From a bacterium 0.1xD8-71 (GTDB lineage: Bacteria > Bacillota > Clostridia > Lachnospirales > Lachnospiraceae): a DNA stretch of 64,000 nt. The stretch is from positions 62,001 through 126,000 of the forward strand of contig RAYR01000009.1 of the NCBI GenBank assembly GCA_003612405.1, in the 5' to 3' direction. The notes beneath the pieces were generated by a model that ran no database searches, had not been told where the DNA came from, and saw only the letters and a list, made by a program, of their open reading frames with translations. Shown in pieces: positions 16,234-25,712 of this stretch. Made by a program: the position numbers and the translations under genes. Within the stretch, counting starts at the first letter, position 1, and each line of letters begins with the position of its first letter.

Positions 16234-17541
16234 ATGAATTACACATTTTATGAACTTGCCATGCTCTTTTTTGCCTATTCTTTTTTGGCATGGCTGGCAG
16301 AAACGGTGGTTGTCACCATCAAGGTCAGGAATTTCAGGAATCGCGGTTTTTTATCGGGGCCGTTTTGCTTTCTATATGGTATTACCGGTGTACTGTTAGC
16401 GGTTTTCTTGCAGGATTTAAGAAAAGATGCTTTCTTCCTCTTTACGGGAAGTATGGCGGTAGCCACTGCCGTGCAATGGTTCGGCGGCAAGACACTGGAG
16501 AGAATCAGGCAGAAAAAGTGGTGGGATTATGCCGGTAAGAGATGGAATCTGGACGGTTATGTCTGTCTACAGTATTCTCTGCTCTGGGGACTGCTCGGGT
16601 TTGTGGCAGTGCGTTACGGCAACGCTATTGTGCTGGGTATATATGATTTCCTGCCGGATATGGTGGGTAAGGCTGTTGTCTGGTGTCTTCTGGCAATTGC
16701 ATTTCTGGATCTGGCGGGCACTTTGCTGGCGGTATATCATGTAGAAGAAAAACTGCCTGGACTCCTTGGATGGAATCATCGACTGCAAAGGTATACCTAC
16801 CGGCTTACCGCAAAAGTGGCTGGCTATGTGGAAAAAAGAATCGGCAGATCTTATCCCTGTGTTCTACAGGATAAAGCGGAGGATAAGGATGCAGATCAAT
16901 TTAGTTTTGTACAGGTGTTCTGGCTGTTTGTGATCGGCGCCCTGGCGGGGGATCTTGTGGAAACCGTGTTTTGCCGGATTACGGCGGGCGTCTGGATGAG
17001 CAGGAGCAGTCTGGTCTGGGGGCCGTTCAGTGTTGTGTGGGGGCTTGCAATTGCGCTTGTGACCGTACTGCTTCATCAGGATAAAAACAAACAGGACCGG
17101 CATATTTTCTTTGTGGGGGTTTTTCTGGGCGGCGCCTATGAATATATTTGCAGTGTGTTTACAGAGCTGGTGTTTGGTAAGGTATTCTGGGATTACAGCG
17201 CCATGCCCTTTAACCTGGGCGGAAGGATTAATCTGCTTTACTGTTTCTTCTGGGGGCTCGCGGCAGTGATATGGATCAAAGGACTGTATCCGAAAATAGC
17301 CCGCCTCATTGCCGTTATCCTAAAGAAAAACGGGCAGATCCTGACAGGGATTGTGATGGTATTTATGGCCTTGGATATCCTGGTTTCCGTGATGGCCCTA
17401 GTCCGTTATGATACGCGGGCGGCAGGGAAAGAACCGGTACACAGGTGGGAACAGTCCATGGATGAATATTTTGAGGATCAGAGAATGGAGCGGATTTATC
17501 CCAATGGGAAGCCGAAGGGAACAGAGAGGCAAGATTCCTGA
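16234..17541 (+). CDS. Duplicated CmpB-type putative ABC transporter permease
   Basis: A 435-residue membrane protein with two copies of the ABC_trans_CmpB domain (PF06541-like). Copy 1 spans about residues 5-150 (FAYSFLAWLAETVVVTIK, NRGFLSGPFCFLYGI). Copy 2 spans about 225-350 (WLFVIGALAGDLVETVFC, SSLVWGPFSVVWGL, YEYICSVFTELVFGKVFWDY). Each copy holds about four helices. The family name is historical and transport has not been shown. It may be cotranscribed with the MATE pump. Confidence 0.82.
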   Translation: MNYTFYELAMLFFAYSFLAWLAETVVVTIKVRNFRNRGFLSGPFCFLYGITGVLLAVFLQDLRKDAFFLFTGSMAVATAVQWFGGKTLERIRQKKWWDYAGKRWNLDGYVCLQYSLLWGLLGFVAVRYGNAIVLGIYDFLPDMVGKAVVWCLLAIAFLDLAGTLLAVYHVEEKLPGLLGWNHRLQRYTYRLTAKVAGYVEKRIGRSYPCVLQDKAEDKDADQFSFVQVFWLFVIGALAGDLVETVFCRITAGVWMSRSSLVWGPFSVVWGLAIALVTVLLHQDKNKQDRHIFFVGVFLGGAYEYICSVFTELVFGKVFWDYSAMPFNLGGRINLLYCFFWGLAAVIWIKGLYPKIARLIAVILKKNGQILTGIVMVFMALDILVSVMALVRYDTRAAGKEPVHRWEQSMDEYFEDQRMERIYPNGKPKGTERQDS

Positions 17542-17606
17542 AAGAGGATGGTATTCTAGTGACAAAATGTGGTACAATAGACGCAGACGCAGCAGTTTAA
17601 ATATGT

Positions 17607-17909
17607 ATGAAAGAGAGGGCATTGCTTACGAAAAAGGTAAATAAAGCTACATTAATACTGCGTATGGTCGTGTCAGGGTATCTTCTGTATCTGGCATATG
17701 AGCTGATTCGGGACTATGGGACAGCAGACAATCAGATGCTGGTACTGGGGGCTGTTATTTTGTTTATTGTGGCTGGCGGACTGATATTTGCCGTGTCTGC
17801 CTATCAGTTGATAACGAAGAAGTATGATGACGGCAGTGAGGATGATGAGCAGCCGGAGCAGACTGTTGTTGATGACAAGGAACAGACCACAGACGAGGAT
17901 GATATCTGA
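17607..17909 (+). CDS. Small two-helix membrane protein with acidic tail
   Basis: A 100-residue protein with two transmembrane segments (LRMVVSGYLLYLAYELI and LVLGAVILFIVAGGLIFAVSAY) and a very acidic C-terminus (DDGSEDDEQ... EDDI). Unknown function. The ATG at 17607 lacks a strong SD; an in-frame TTG at 17622 has AGAGAGGG just upstream and is a serious alternative start. An extended -10-like TGGTACAAT at 17570-17578 could be its promoter. Its end touches the convergent AraC-type gene. Confidence 0.72.
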   Translation: MKERALLTKKVNKATLILRMVVSGYLLYLAYELIRDYGTADNQMLVLGAVILFIVAGGLIFAVSAYQLITKKYDDGSEDDEQPEQTVVDDKEQTTDEDDI

Positions 17910-18803
17910 TTATCCATTACAGAGTCTATGCTTTCTGTATTCTCCGGGGCTGATCTGGTAGCGCTCTTTAAATTTACGGCAAAAATAACCTGCTCCTGTA
18001 AAACCTGTTTCTACGGCAATCGTGGAGACAGGTTTTGTTGTGGTATAGAGCAGTTCGGCAGCCTGCATCAGACGGTATTGTATCAGATATGCCACCGGTG
18101 CTGTCTGGATGCCGGACTGGAAAATATGCAGGGCACTGCTTTTGCTGACAGAAGCAGATGCGGCAATCTCGTCTAAGGTAATTTCTTCCTGATAGTGATC
18201 ATGGATGTACTGCATCATAATCTGAAGTCTTGCCTGTCTGGTATCCAGGCGCTGCACGCCGGATGTCTTTGAAGATAAATCCATATAGTCGTACAAAAGG
18301 TTCCATAACTGTAGCAATGCCTGTACGGTTTTTAGTTCTTTTTGGGCGGAAGATTCCTGTAAAGCATAAATATCTTGCAGAATTGAGAGAACCTGATTCT
18401 GCCATCCGTTTTGGGGGTCAAAAATCTGGCAGACAGGGGCGTAAAGCAGTACAGGCTGTATATATTTATCATAGAGCAGACTTTCCTTGGGAGATAACAG
18501 GGAAGGAGAAAAAACAATGTTTGGTATCAGTGTGTGTGCTTTGGCTTCAAAACGGTGAAGTACACCACTATTGATAAACATGCCCCAGCCTTTGGGTAAC
18601 TCGATTTGTTCTGTTCCGATCAGACAGGACAGAGAGCCTTCCGTGACAGACAGAAATTCCAGCTCGTGATGCCAGTGCCAGTCAATGCAATGGAAGTCGC
18701 TTTCCCAGACATCCTCCAGATAGTAGGCCAGTGGGAAACTGTTACTTCCGTGCTGTGTGGTTTCTCTTAAGGTGTCATCGGTTGCAAGCGTACAGGGTTT
18801 CAT
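17910..18803 (-). CDS. AraC-family transcriptional regulator with cupin sensor domain
   Basis: The N-terminal cupin (about 25-110) shows HHELEFLSVTEGSLSCLI and WGMFINSGVLHRF. The C-terminal double HTH (about 190-295) shows ITLDEIAASASVSKSSALHIF and the signature VSTIAVETGFTGAGYFCRKFKERY. The ATG at 18803 has a GGAGGGAGAG SD and is preferred to an in-frame ATG 21 bp upstream. It is divergent from an MFS transporter gene and probably controls it in response to a small sugar-like or aromatic ligand. The ligand is not evident. Confidence 0.9.
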   Translation of the reverse strand: MKPCTLATDDTLRETTQHGSNSFPLAYYLEDVWESDFHCIDWHWHHELEFLSVTEGSLSCLIGTEQIELPKGWGMFINSGVLHRFEAKAHTLIPNIVFSPSLLSPKESLLYDKYIQPVLLYAPVCQIFDPQNGWQNQVLSILQDIYALQESSAQKELKTVQALLQLWNLLYDYMDLSSKTSGVQRLDTRQARLQIMMQYIHDHYQEEITLDEIAASASVSKSSALHIFQSGIQTAPVAYLIQYRLMQAAELLYTTTKPVSTIAVETGFTGAGYFCRKFKERYQISPGEYRKHRLCNG

Positions 18804-18927
18804 GGGACTCTCCCTCCATATCATTCAAAGTTACGATATTGTACCATGATTCTATGAAAATATGCAATGATTTTCCAGAAGAAATGAGATATAATCCCAT
18901 AAGACGGATCAAGAGGAGGAAAGCATT

Positions 18928-20118
18928 ATGAAGAACCAATACCGGAAAACCATCACAGCCTGTTTTGTGGGCTATATTGTACAGGCTATTGTGAATAATT
19001 TTGTACCGCTGTTATTTCTGACATTTCAGAGAACGTATGAGATTCCGCTGTCGCAGATTACGCTGCTTGTGACCTTTAATTTTGGCGTACAGCTTCTGGT
19101 AGATCTGTTATCGGTGGGGTTTGTGGATAAGATAGGATACAGGGCGTCTATGATTATGGCCCATGTACTTGCGGCAGCAGGCTTAATTCTGCTGACTATT
19201 CTGCCGGAGATATTGTCTTCCCCGTTTACAGGTATTTTAATTGCGGTAATGATTTATGCCATTGGCGGAGGCCTTCTGGAAGTCCTGGTAAGTCCGGTGG
19301 TGGAAGCCTGTCCTTCCGACAATAAAGAGAAGGCCATGAGCATGTTACATTCCTTTTACTGTTGGGGACATGTAGGCGTGGTATTGCTTTCCACTCTGTT
19401 TTTCAGTGTGTTTGGTATTCAGAACTGGAAGGTGCTGGCAGTGGTATGGGCTTTGATTCCTCTTTATAATGCATTGGTGTTTGCGAAGGTTCCCATGGCG
19501 GAGCTGATAGAAGAGGGGGAGGAAGGACTGCGCCTGCGGGATCTGCTTGGGATGAAGATATTCTGGATCCTGCTGATTATGATGATCTGTGCGGGGGCAA
19601 GCGAACAGGCGGTGAGTCAGTGGGCTTCCACTTTTGCGGAGAAAGGACTGGGCATTTCCAAGACGGCAGGAGACCTGGCAGGTCCCATGGCATTTGCCAT
19701 CCTGATGGGTACCTCCAGAGCTTTTTATGGCAAGTATGGCGACCGGATTTCCCTGGATAAATTTATGATCTTCAGCAGCGGTCTTTGTATTTTGTCTTAT
19801 CTGGGAATTGCATTGCTGCCGATTCCGCAGCTAAGTCTGGCAGCCTGTGCGGTCTGCGGCCTTTCTGTGGGTATTATGTGGCCGGGGTCATTCAGTAAGG
19901 CATCGGCAGCTCTGCCAAAGGGCGGGACAGCTATGTTTGCCCTGTTAGCACTGGGCGGAGATGTGGGATGTTCCGGCGGCCCTACGGTGGTTGGTATGGT
20001 GTCCAGTCTGCTGGATGAGAATCTGAAAAAGGGGATTCTGGCAGGGATAGTCTTTCCGGTGCTTTTGCTGGCGGGAATTATACTCTGTGGGAAAATAAAA
20101 ACGCAACAACCAGAATAA
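18928..20118 (+). CDS. MFS transporter
   Basis: A 396-residue major facilitator with 12 predicted helices. The loop between helices 2 and 3 has DLLSVGFVDKIGYRASMI, the usual D-x3-G-x2-R region, and a related loop recurs in the second half (FYGKYGDRISLDKFMIF). The SD is excellent (GAGGAGG). A TATAAT -10 (18890-18895) without a clear -35 fits a promoter needing an activator, probably the divergent AraC protein. Substrate unknown; the FucP-like sugar permease branch is a possibility. Confidence 0.88.
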   Translation: MKNQYRKTITACFVGYIVQAIVNNFVPLLFLTFQRTYEIPLSQITLLVTFNFGVQLLVDLLSVGFVDKIGYRASMIMAHVLAAAGLILLTILPEILSSPFTGILIAVMIYAIGGGLLEVLVSPVVEACPSDNKEKAMSMLHSFYCWGHVGVVLLSTLFFSVFGIQNWKVLAVVWALIPLYNALVFAKVPMAELIEEGEEGLRLRDLLGMKIFWILLIMMICAGASEQAVSQWASTFAEKGLGISKTAGDLAGPMAFAILMGTSRAFYGKYGDRISLDKFMIFSSGLCILSYLGIALLPIPQLSLAACAVCGLSVGIMWPGSFSKASAALPKGGTAMFALLALGGDVGCSGGPTVVGMVSSLLDENLKKGILAGIVFPVLLLAGIILCGKIKTQQPE

Positions 20119-20148
20119 TTAAGAAGATTAAGAAGGGAGAAGAAAAAG

Positions 20149-20754
20149 ATGGAATTTTTAAAATGTAATCCGCAGTGGACGCGGAAACCAAAGCAAGTGG
20201 AAATCGGTGAAGACAGGGTGGTAATCACCACGGAAAAAGGGACAGATTTGTGGGCCCGTACCTATTATGGTTTTCAGAATGATAATGCACCGGTGTTCCA
20301 GATAAAGACGAACGATAAATTCTTTTCTTTCATTGTAAAGACGGAATTTGCAAGTTCCAGTCGATTCGATCAGTGCGGTGTAGCCATGTATCTGGACAGT
20401 GATAACTGGTTTAAGGCATCGATTGAATATGAAGATGAGAAGGTACAGAGGCTTGGAAGTGTGGTTACCAATCATGGATACTCTGACTGGGCAACCACAG
20501 ATATCTCTTCGGACATTAAGAGTATGTGGTATCGCTTTTCGAGAAGAAATAGTGATTTCTGTATTGAATGTAGTCAGGATGGCATCCATTTTATGCAGAT
20601 GAGAATCTTTCACATGTGGGAAGGGGCGGAAGAGATTACCTATGGAATCTATGCGGCCAGTCCCACAGACGGATCCTATCAGGCTGTATTTACCTGCATG
20701 GAGATTACAGAGTGTCAGTGGAAATCTGACGCAGACTGGCGGGAGGAGGAATAA
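20149..20754 (+). CDS. DUF1349 domain protein (concanavalin A-like fold)
   Basis: A 201-residue cytosolic protein matching DUF1349: WARTYYGFQNDNAPVFQIK, SSRFDQCGVAMYLDSDNWFK, GYSDWATTDI and YGIYAASPTDGSYQAVFT. The family has a lectin-like beta-sandwich, and yeast Ree1 is a distant member; the bacterial role is unknown, possibly sugar-related. It lies 30 bp after the MFS gene and is probably in the same AraC-controlled transcript. SD AAGGGAG. Confidence 0.85.
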   Translation: MEFLKCNPQWTRKPKQVEIGEDRVVITTEKGTDLWARTYYGFQNDNAPVFQIKTNDKFFSFIVKTEFASSSRFDQCGVAMYLDSDNWFKASIEYEDEKVQRLGSVVTNHGYSDWATTDISSDIKSMWYRFSRRNSDFCIECSQDGIHFMQMRIFHMWEGAEEITYGIYAASPTDGSYQAVFTCMEITECQWKSDADWREEE

Positions 20755-20877
20755 GCGAAGAGAATAAAAGGATAGAGGAGAGCAGGGATAGAGGAACAGG
20801 TTGCAGGCTGCGTTCTGGAAGTGTACAATGAAATGGCAGGTAAATCATAATTTTTGGCAGATGATGGACACAGAACA

Positions 20878-23800
20878 ATGGAAAATGTACTCACTCTTTT
20901 TGAACAGGAAACAGCAGCCTGGTTTGTAAATACATTGGGGGAGCCCACCCCGGTACAGAAAGAAAGCTGGCCGATTATCGCTGCGGGGCATCATGCCCTG
21001 ATATCGGCGCCCACCGGAACGGGTAAAACACTGTCGGCTTTTTTCGTCTTTCTAGACCGGATGAAGAGGCAGGCGCAGGCAGGGTGTCTGCAACAAGAAT
21101 TACAGTTGATTTATGTCTCGCCGTTAAAATCTCTGGCGGCGGACATCCGGGAGAACTTAAACCGTCCCCTGGAAGGAATCGGGGCGCAGGAAGTCATATC
21201 CGTGGGAATCCGGACAGGGGATACTTCCCAGAGGGACAGGCAGAGGATGATCAGAAAGCCGCCCCATATTCTGATCATTACGCCGGAGTCTTTATATCTG
21301 ATGCTTACCAGTAAGACAGGGCAGAACATTCTGGCCACAGCCAAGGCAGTCATCCTGGATGAGCTTCATGCTTTGATTGATACCAAAAGAGGCGCCCATC
21401 TGATGCTTTCCCTGGCCAGACTTGATTATCTGTGCGGCAGACCGTTACAGCGTATCGGCCTTTCGGCCACCATTGAACCATTGGAGACGGCGGCGCAGTA
21501 TCTGGCACCGGAGGAAGTGAAGATTGCTGCACCGGTGATGAGAAAGCAGGTGCGGCTGGAGATTTTAAGTCCTTATCCGGACGCATCCAGAGGGCCCAGG
21601 AAGGATCCCGTGTGGGAGGAGCTGGGCAAAATGGTGTATCAGTATTGTCAGGGCAGCCGCAGTGTGATTGCCTTTGTGGAAGGAAGAAGGTATGCTGAGA
21701 AGTTGGCATATTATGTAAACTTATTAGGCGGAGATGGGTTTGCCAGGGTACATCACGGAAGTCTTTCCAAGGAACAGAGGATGGAGACGGAACTGCATCT
21801 GCGTGACGGAAAGCTCAGACTTTTGTGTGCCACATCTTCCATGGAACTGGGCATTGATGTGGGAGAGATTGATCAGGTATTGCAGGTAGGATGTCCCCGT
21901 ACCATTTCCGGGACTATGCAGAGACTGGGACGGGCGGGGCATAATCCGGGAAGGGTCAGTGTGATGTATCTTTTTCCCAGAACGGCGGCGGAATGTGTGT
22001 CCTGCGGTATGACGGCGCAGCTGGCCAGAGAAGGGGGCGTAGAACATGTGAGACCGCCTGTCCAGTGCCTGGATGTACTGGCTCAGCATCTGGTGTCCAT
22101 GGCGGCTTTTAAAAGCTATGAGATTGACGAAGTGATGGAGATTGTACCGCGGGCCTGGCCCTTTCGCCAGATTACCAGGGAAGATGTGAAGGCGGTTCTG
22201 GCCATGCTGGCGGGGGACTATGAGCATGAGAAGGATATTCCGGCACGGCCCAGAATCCTGTATGACAGGATTCATGAGCGGGTGGAGGGAGACGGCTATA
22301 GCAGAATGTTGGCCATTTCCGCAGGAGGTACAATACCGGATAAAGGATTGTATACCGTCAGGAACGAAGAGGGCGTCAAACTGGGAGAGGTGGATGAGGA
22401 GTTTGTCTACGAATCCCAGAAAGGAGACCGTTTCATTCTTGGTTCCTACGCGTGGAAAGTCGTAAATATCAGCCAGGATACTGTGACGGTAACACCGGCG
22501 AAAATGGAAGGCGCAAGGCTTCCTTTTTGGCATGGTGAAATCAAAGGAAGAGACAGGCGGACAGGGGAGGCTTTTGGACGCATGTATCATTCTTTGCAAT
22601 GTGCCTATGAGGAGGGAAGACTCACAGAGGCATTGGGAGACCTGGGACTGGATGAGACAGCAGCCAGTCTGGCGGCAGGATATCTGACACGGCAGATCAG
22701 GGCGGCAGGGAGCCTGCCGGATCATAAGACCCTGATTGTGGAGCATTTTAAAGATACCGTGGGCAATAGTCAGCTGATGGTGCACTCGGTATTTGGCAGG
22801 CGTATCAACGCACCCTTATCCCTTTTGGCGGCACAGACGGCCAGGGAGCGGATGGGGATCGAAATCGGCAGTGTGGATGAGGAGGACGGTTTCCTATTGT
22901 ATTCCTATGGGAATCAGCGCCTGCCGGAAGGACTACTGGAGCAGATAGATGTAGATGCCTGTATACGGAAGCTGGAAATCCTGCTTCCGGCCACACCGCT
23001 TTTCAACATGGCTTTTCGTTACAACAGCGGCCGGTCGTTGATGATGGGCGTCAGGAGAAACGGGCGGCAGCCTCTGTGGATGCAGCGCCTTCGGAGCGCG
23101 GAGATGTTGGAGCAGGTAGTGAGAAGCAGTGGGCATCCGTTGATTCGGGAGACCAGGCGGGAATGTATGCAGGAACTGTGGGATGCCGCAGGTGTACAGG
23201 AGGTTCTGCAAGATATACAAAGCGGTGCGATAGAAATCAGAGAGATTTATTCTGAAATCCCATCGCCCATGTCCCTGCCCCTGCAATGGAGTCAGGAAGC
23301 CGCAGTCATGTATGATTATGCACCTACGCCCAGAGGAATCCATGGGGCGGTGGAGGAGGCTTTGCAGAAGGAAAAGGACCTGATACAGCCGGGCGATCAG
23401 GAACTGCTGGAAGTACAGGAGCGCCAGACGCTGCCCAAGGATGAAAAGCAGTTACATTCGCTGCTAATGACGGAGGGAGACCTGGCGGCCGGAGACCTGG
23501 AGATTCCGGTGCAGTGGCTGGAGAATCTGGCCGATGCCGGACGGGTTTTGTATCTGGAACAGGGGCTTTGGATAGCCGCGGAACAGGCGGAGGCCTATGC
23601 CGCGGCCATGAATGGCGGAAAAGAAGAACAGCTTTCTATTGTCAGACGAATGTTGCGTTACAGAGGCGGAGCGGATGCAGCACAGACCGCGCAGCGTTAC
23701 GGCTGGCCGGTGGATACAGCCGAGGAGGTGCTGAATGAACTGTGCCGGCAGAAGGCGGCTGTGAAGCAGGGTGACAAGTATTATCATGCAAAGCTGTACA

Positions 23801-24984
23801 GTCGTGCCAGGGTGCGGACGTTACGAAACAGGCGGGAAGAGATACAGACTTATCCAGGGGAACATTATGCGGCGCTTATGCTGTCACAACTGGAATCTTC
23901 CGCGCCGGCAGAAGAATGTCTGGAAAATACACTGAGACGGTATGCCGGGCTGACATTGCCGGCAGCCTCCTGGGAGAAGATTCTTCTGCCAGGCCGGGTG
24001 AGAAATTACAGAGAGGTCTTGTTGGACAGTTTCCTGGCCAAAGGAGAACTGTTCTGGCATATGGAGGAAAACGGCGGTTTGCGTTTTGACTACCAGGAAG
24101 CCATTGACTGGGATGCGGATCTGGAAAGCCGGAAGGAAGGTCTGACGGAAAAAGAGCGCCTGCTCTATGAAACAATCCTGAAACGGGGCGCTTGCTTCAT
24201 GCAGGCACTAAACGGCCTGTTTCCCGCAGAATCTCCTCATGATACGCTGCTTTCCCTGATGGAAAAGGGTCTGGTCTACGCAGACAGTTATCTGCCTATG
24301 CGCCAGTGGCTGAATCGGGAAAAGATGAAAAAGGCGGTCATCAGACAGCAGATTAATGCACGGGTGCGGGCATTGCAGGCAGGAAGATGGGATGTGGTCA
24401 GACCCATGCGGGAGCAGATCATAGAAGAAAAACTGGAAGCCTGTGCACGGTTCAGTCCCATTATCAGTAAGGAGACTGCGGCAGCCTGGGGACTGTCCTG
24501 GCAGGAGGCTTTGTCGGTACTCCGTATCTGGGAGTATACCGGCCAGGCAAGAAGGGGATATTTTATAAAAGAACTATCCGGGGCACAGTTTATTCTGGGA
24601 AAAGATTATGAGAGTGTGGTGCGCAGGCTGCACAGGCCGGAGAAGAAACTTGTCTGGGTCAATGCGGCAGATCCCGCTCAGTGCTGGGGAAAGATACTGC
24701 CGCACCAGGAGGGAAGAAACTTCCTCAACGTGCCGGGAACAGCTGTTGCCTGTCAGGGCGGTGTGCCGGTGGCCGTGATGGAGAGACAGGGAAAAGTCCT
24801 GCGGATCTGGGAAGAGACATTACAGGAAGAGTGTCTTGCGCTTTTTGCGGCACAGTGGAAACAGGGCAGGATTTTTGCGGACAGAAAGCGTATTGTGGTA
24901 AAGGAGTATCCCCCTAGAGCGGAGACGGCCCTTAAGCAGGCGGGGTTCCGGAAAGAAATGCAGGATTATGTATTGTACATGTAA
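20878..24984 (+). CDS. lhr: Lhr-type DEAD/DEAH-box helicase
   Basis: A ~1370-residue superfamily 2 helicase of the large helicase-related (Lhr) type, a 3'-5' translocase linked to DNA repair. Motifs near the N-terminus: Q-like PTPVQKESW, Walker A APTGTGKT, motif II DELH (Lhr usually DEIH), motif III LSATIEP and motif VI QRLGRAGH. The Lhr winged-helix and bridging parts follow, then a long C-terminal extension. The start is uncertain: ATG at 20878 has only a poor SD and an in-frame TTG lies at 20854. The 123 bp before it contain a ~20-codon open stretch ending at 20849 but no convincing gene. Confidence 0.9.
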   Translation: MENVLTLFEQETAAWFVNTLGEPTPVQKESWPIIAAGHHALISAPTGTGKTLSAFFVFLDRMKRQAQAGCLQQELQLIYVSPLKSLAADIRENLNRPLEGIGAQEVISVGIRTGDTSQRDRQRMIRKPPHILIITPESLYLMLTSKTGQNILATAKAVILDELHALIDTKRGAHLMLSLARLDYLCGRPLQRIGLSATIEPLETAAQYLAPEEVKIAAPVMRKQVRLEILSPYPDASRGPRKDPVWEELGKMVYQYCQGSRSVIAFVEGRRYAEKLAYYVNLLGGDGFARVHHGSLSKEQRMETELHLRDGKLRLLCATSSMELGIDVGEIDQVLQVGCPRTISGTMQRLGRAGHNPGRVSVMYLFPRTAAECVSCGMTAQLAREGGVEHVRPPVQCLDVLAQHLVSMAAFKSYEIDEVMEIVPRAWPFRQITREDVKAVLAMLAGDYEHEKDIPARPRILYDRIHERVEGDGYSRMLAISAGGTIPDKGLYTVRNEEGVKLGEVDEEFVYESQKGDRFILGSYAWKVVNISQDTVTVTPAKMEGARLPFWHGEIKGRDRRTGEAFGRMYHSLQCAYEEGRLTEALGDLGLDETAASLAAGYLTRQIRAAGSLPDHKTLIVEHFKDTVGNSQLMVHSVFGRRINAPLSLLAAQTARERMGIEIGSVDEEDGFLLYSYGNQRLPEGLLEQIDVDACIRKLEILLPATPLFNMAFRYNSGRSLMMGVRRNGRQPLWMQRLRSAEMLEQVVRSSGHPLIRETRRECMQELWDAAGVQEVLQDIQSGAIEIREIYSEIPSPMSLPLQWSQEAAVMYDYAPTPRGIHGAVEEALQKEKDLIQPGDQELLEVQERQTLPKDEKQLHSLLMTEGDLAAGDLEIPVQWLENLADAGRVLYLEQGLWIAAEQAEAYAAAMNGGKEEQLSIVRRMLRYRGGADAAQTAQRYGWPVDTAEEVLNELCRQKAAVKQGDKYYHAKLYSRARVRTLRNRREEIQTYPGEHYAALMLSQLESSAPAEECLENTLRRYAGLTLPAASWEKILLPGRVRNYREVLLDSFLAKGELFWHMEENGGLRFDYQEAIDWDADLESRKEGLTEKERLLYETILKRGACFMQALNGLFPAESPHDTLLSLMEKGLVYADSYLPMRQWLNREKMKKAVIRQQINARVRALQAGRWDVVRPMREQIIEEKLEACARFSPIISKETAAAWGLSWQEALSVLRIWEYTGQARRGYFIKELSGAQFILGKDYESVVRRLHRPEKKLVWVNAADPAQCWGKILPHQEGRNFLNVPGTAVACQGGVPVAVMERQGKVLRIWEETLQEECLALFAAQWKQGRIFADRKRIVVKEYPPRAETALKQAGFRKEMQDYVLYM

Positions 24985-24990
24985 TCTTAT

Positions 24991-25185
24991 GTAATTGTGA
25001 AACTCCTTCACGATTGTTGGAATTGCACAAATAGTATAACCAACACAGACGCGCTTTCGCTCCGTTCCGAGCGTAGCAGGCGCTAAACTCGTGAAAGACC
25101 TCGTTAAGCGCTGACGCTCTACAAGGGTCTGCTTATGGTTATACTATTTGCACAATTACTGCATTGAAATGAGTTTCACAATTAC
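24991..25185 (+). repeat. 195-bp palindromic element, copy 1
   Basis: Long imperfect inverted repeat. The outer arm GTAATTGTGAAACTC (24991-25005) is complemented at 25171-25185. A second arm, CAAATAGTATAACCA (25028-25042), is perfectly complemented at 25136-25150. A related copy sits at 49242-49438. Shared inner sequences are CGCTTTCGCTCCGTTC and AAGGGTCTGCTTATG. An 11-bp direct repeat GTACATGTAAT flanks this copy (24975-24985 and 25189-25199), the left one covering the helicase stop codon. It could be a MITE-like element or a structured RNA gene. Confidence 0.85.
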
Positions 25186-25220
25186 CTCGTACATGTAATT
25201 GTGAGAAAAGGAGACAGAAG

Positions 25221-25691
25221 ATGGCGATAGAAGCGGTAAAAACATATTTCAGACAGTATGGTATGGAAGAGAAAATCAGGGAGTTTGATGTATCCAGTGC
25301 AACGGTGGAACTGGCGGCGGCTGCTTTGCAGTGCGAGCCCCAGAGGATTGCCAAGACGCTTTCGTTCCTGGTGGCGGAGCAGGCGGTGCTGGTGGTGGCG
25401 GCAGGAGATGCCAAGGTTGACAATCATAAATTCAAAGAGCAGTTTGCCACCAAGGCCAGGATGCTTTCTCCAGATCAGGTGGAAGCAATGGTAGGACATG
25501 CGGTGGGCGGTGTATGTCCCTTTGCGGTGAAGGAGGGTGTGGCCGTATATCTGGATGTGTCCTTACAGCGTTTTGAAACGGTGTTCCCGGCCTGCGGCAG
25601 TGCCAACAGTGCGATAGAACTTACCATTTCGGAACTGGAGAAGTATTCCGGATTTGCGGGATGGGTGGATGTATGTAAGGGATATCTTTGA
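25221..25691 (+). CDS. YbaK/EbsC-family aminoacyl-tRNA deacylase-like protein
   Basis: A 156-residue protein of the YbaK/ProRS-INS family, which hydrolyses mischarged tRNAs such as Cys-tRNA(Pro). Seen features: AAALQCEPQRIAKTLSF with the conserved lysine, VAAGDAKVDNHKFKE, and GHAVGGVCPFAVKEGVAVYLD with the family GxxxGGxxPF pattern. The length matches the family. SD AAGGAGA is strong. It sits downstream of palindromic element copy 1 and 21 bp before pepT. The substrate tRNA cannot be read from sequence. Confidence 0.9.
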   Translation: MAIEAVKTYFRQYGMEEKIREFDVSSATVELAAAALQCEPQRIAKTLSFLVAEQAVLVVAAGDAKVDNHKFKEQFATKARMLSPDQVEAMVGHAVGGVCPFAVKEGVAVYLDVSLQRFETVFPACGSANSAIELTISELEKYSGFAGWVDVCKGYL

Positions 25692-25712
25692 AAAAGAAAA
25701 GAGGCGGACAGT

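Noticed and set aside
21724-22785. Minus-strand 353-codon frame
   Set aside because: Antisense to the Lhr-type helicase motifs; protein is His/Cys/Pro-rich and shadow-like.
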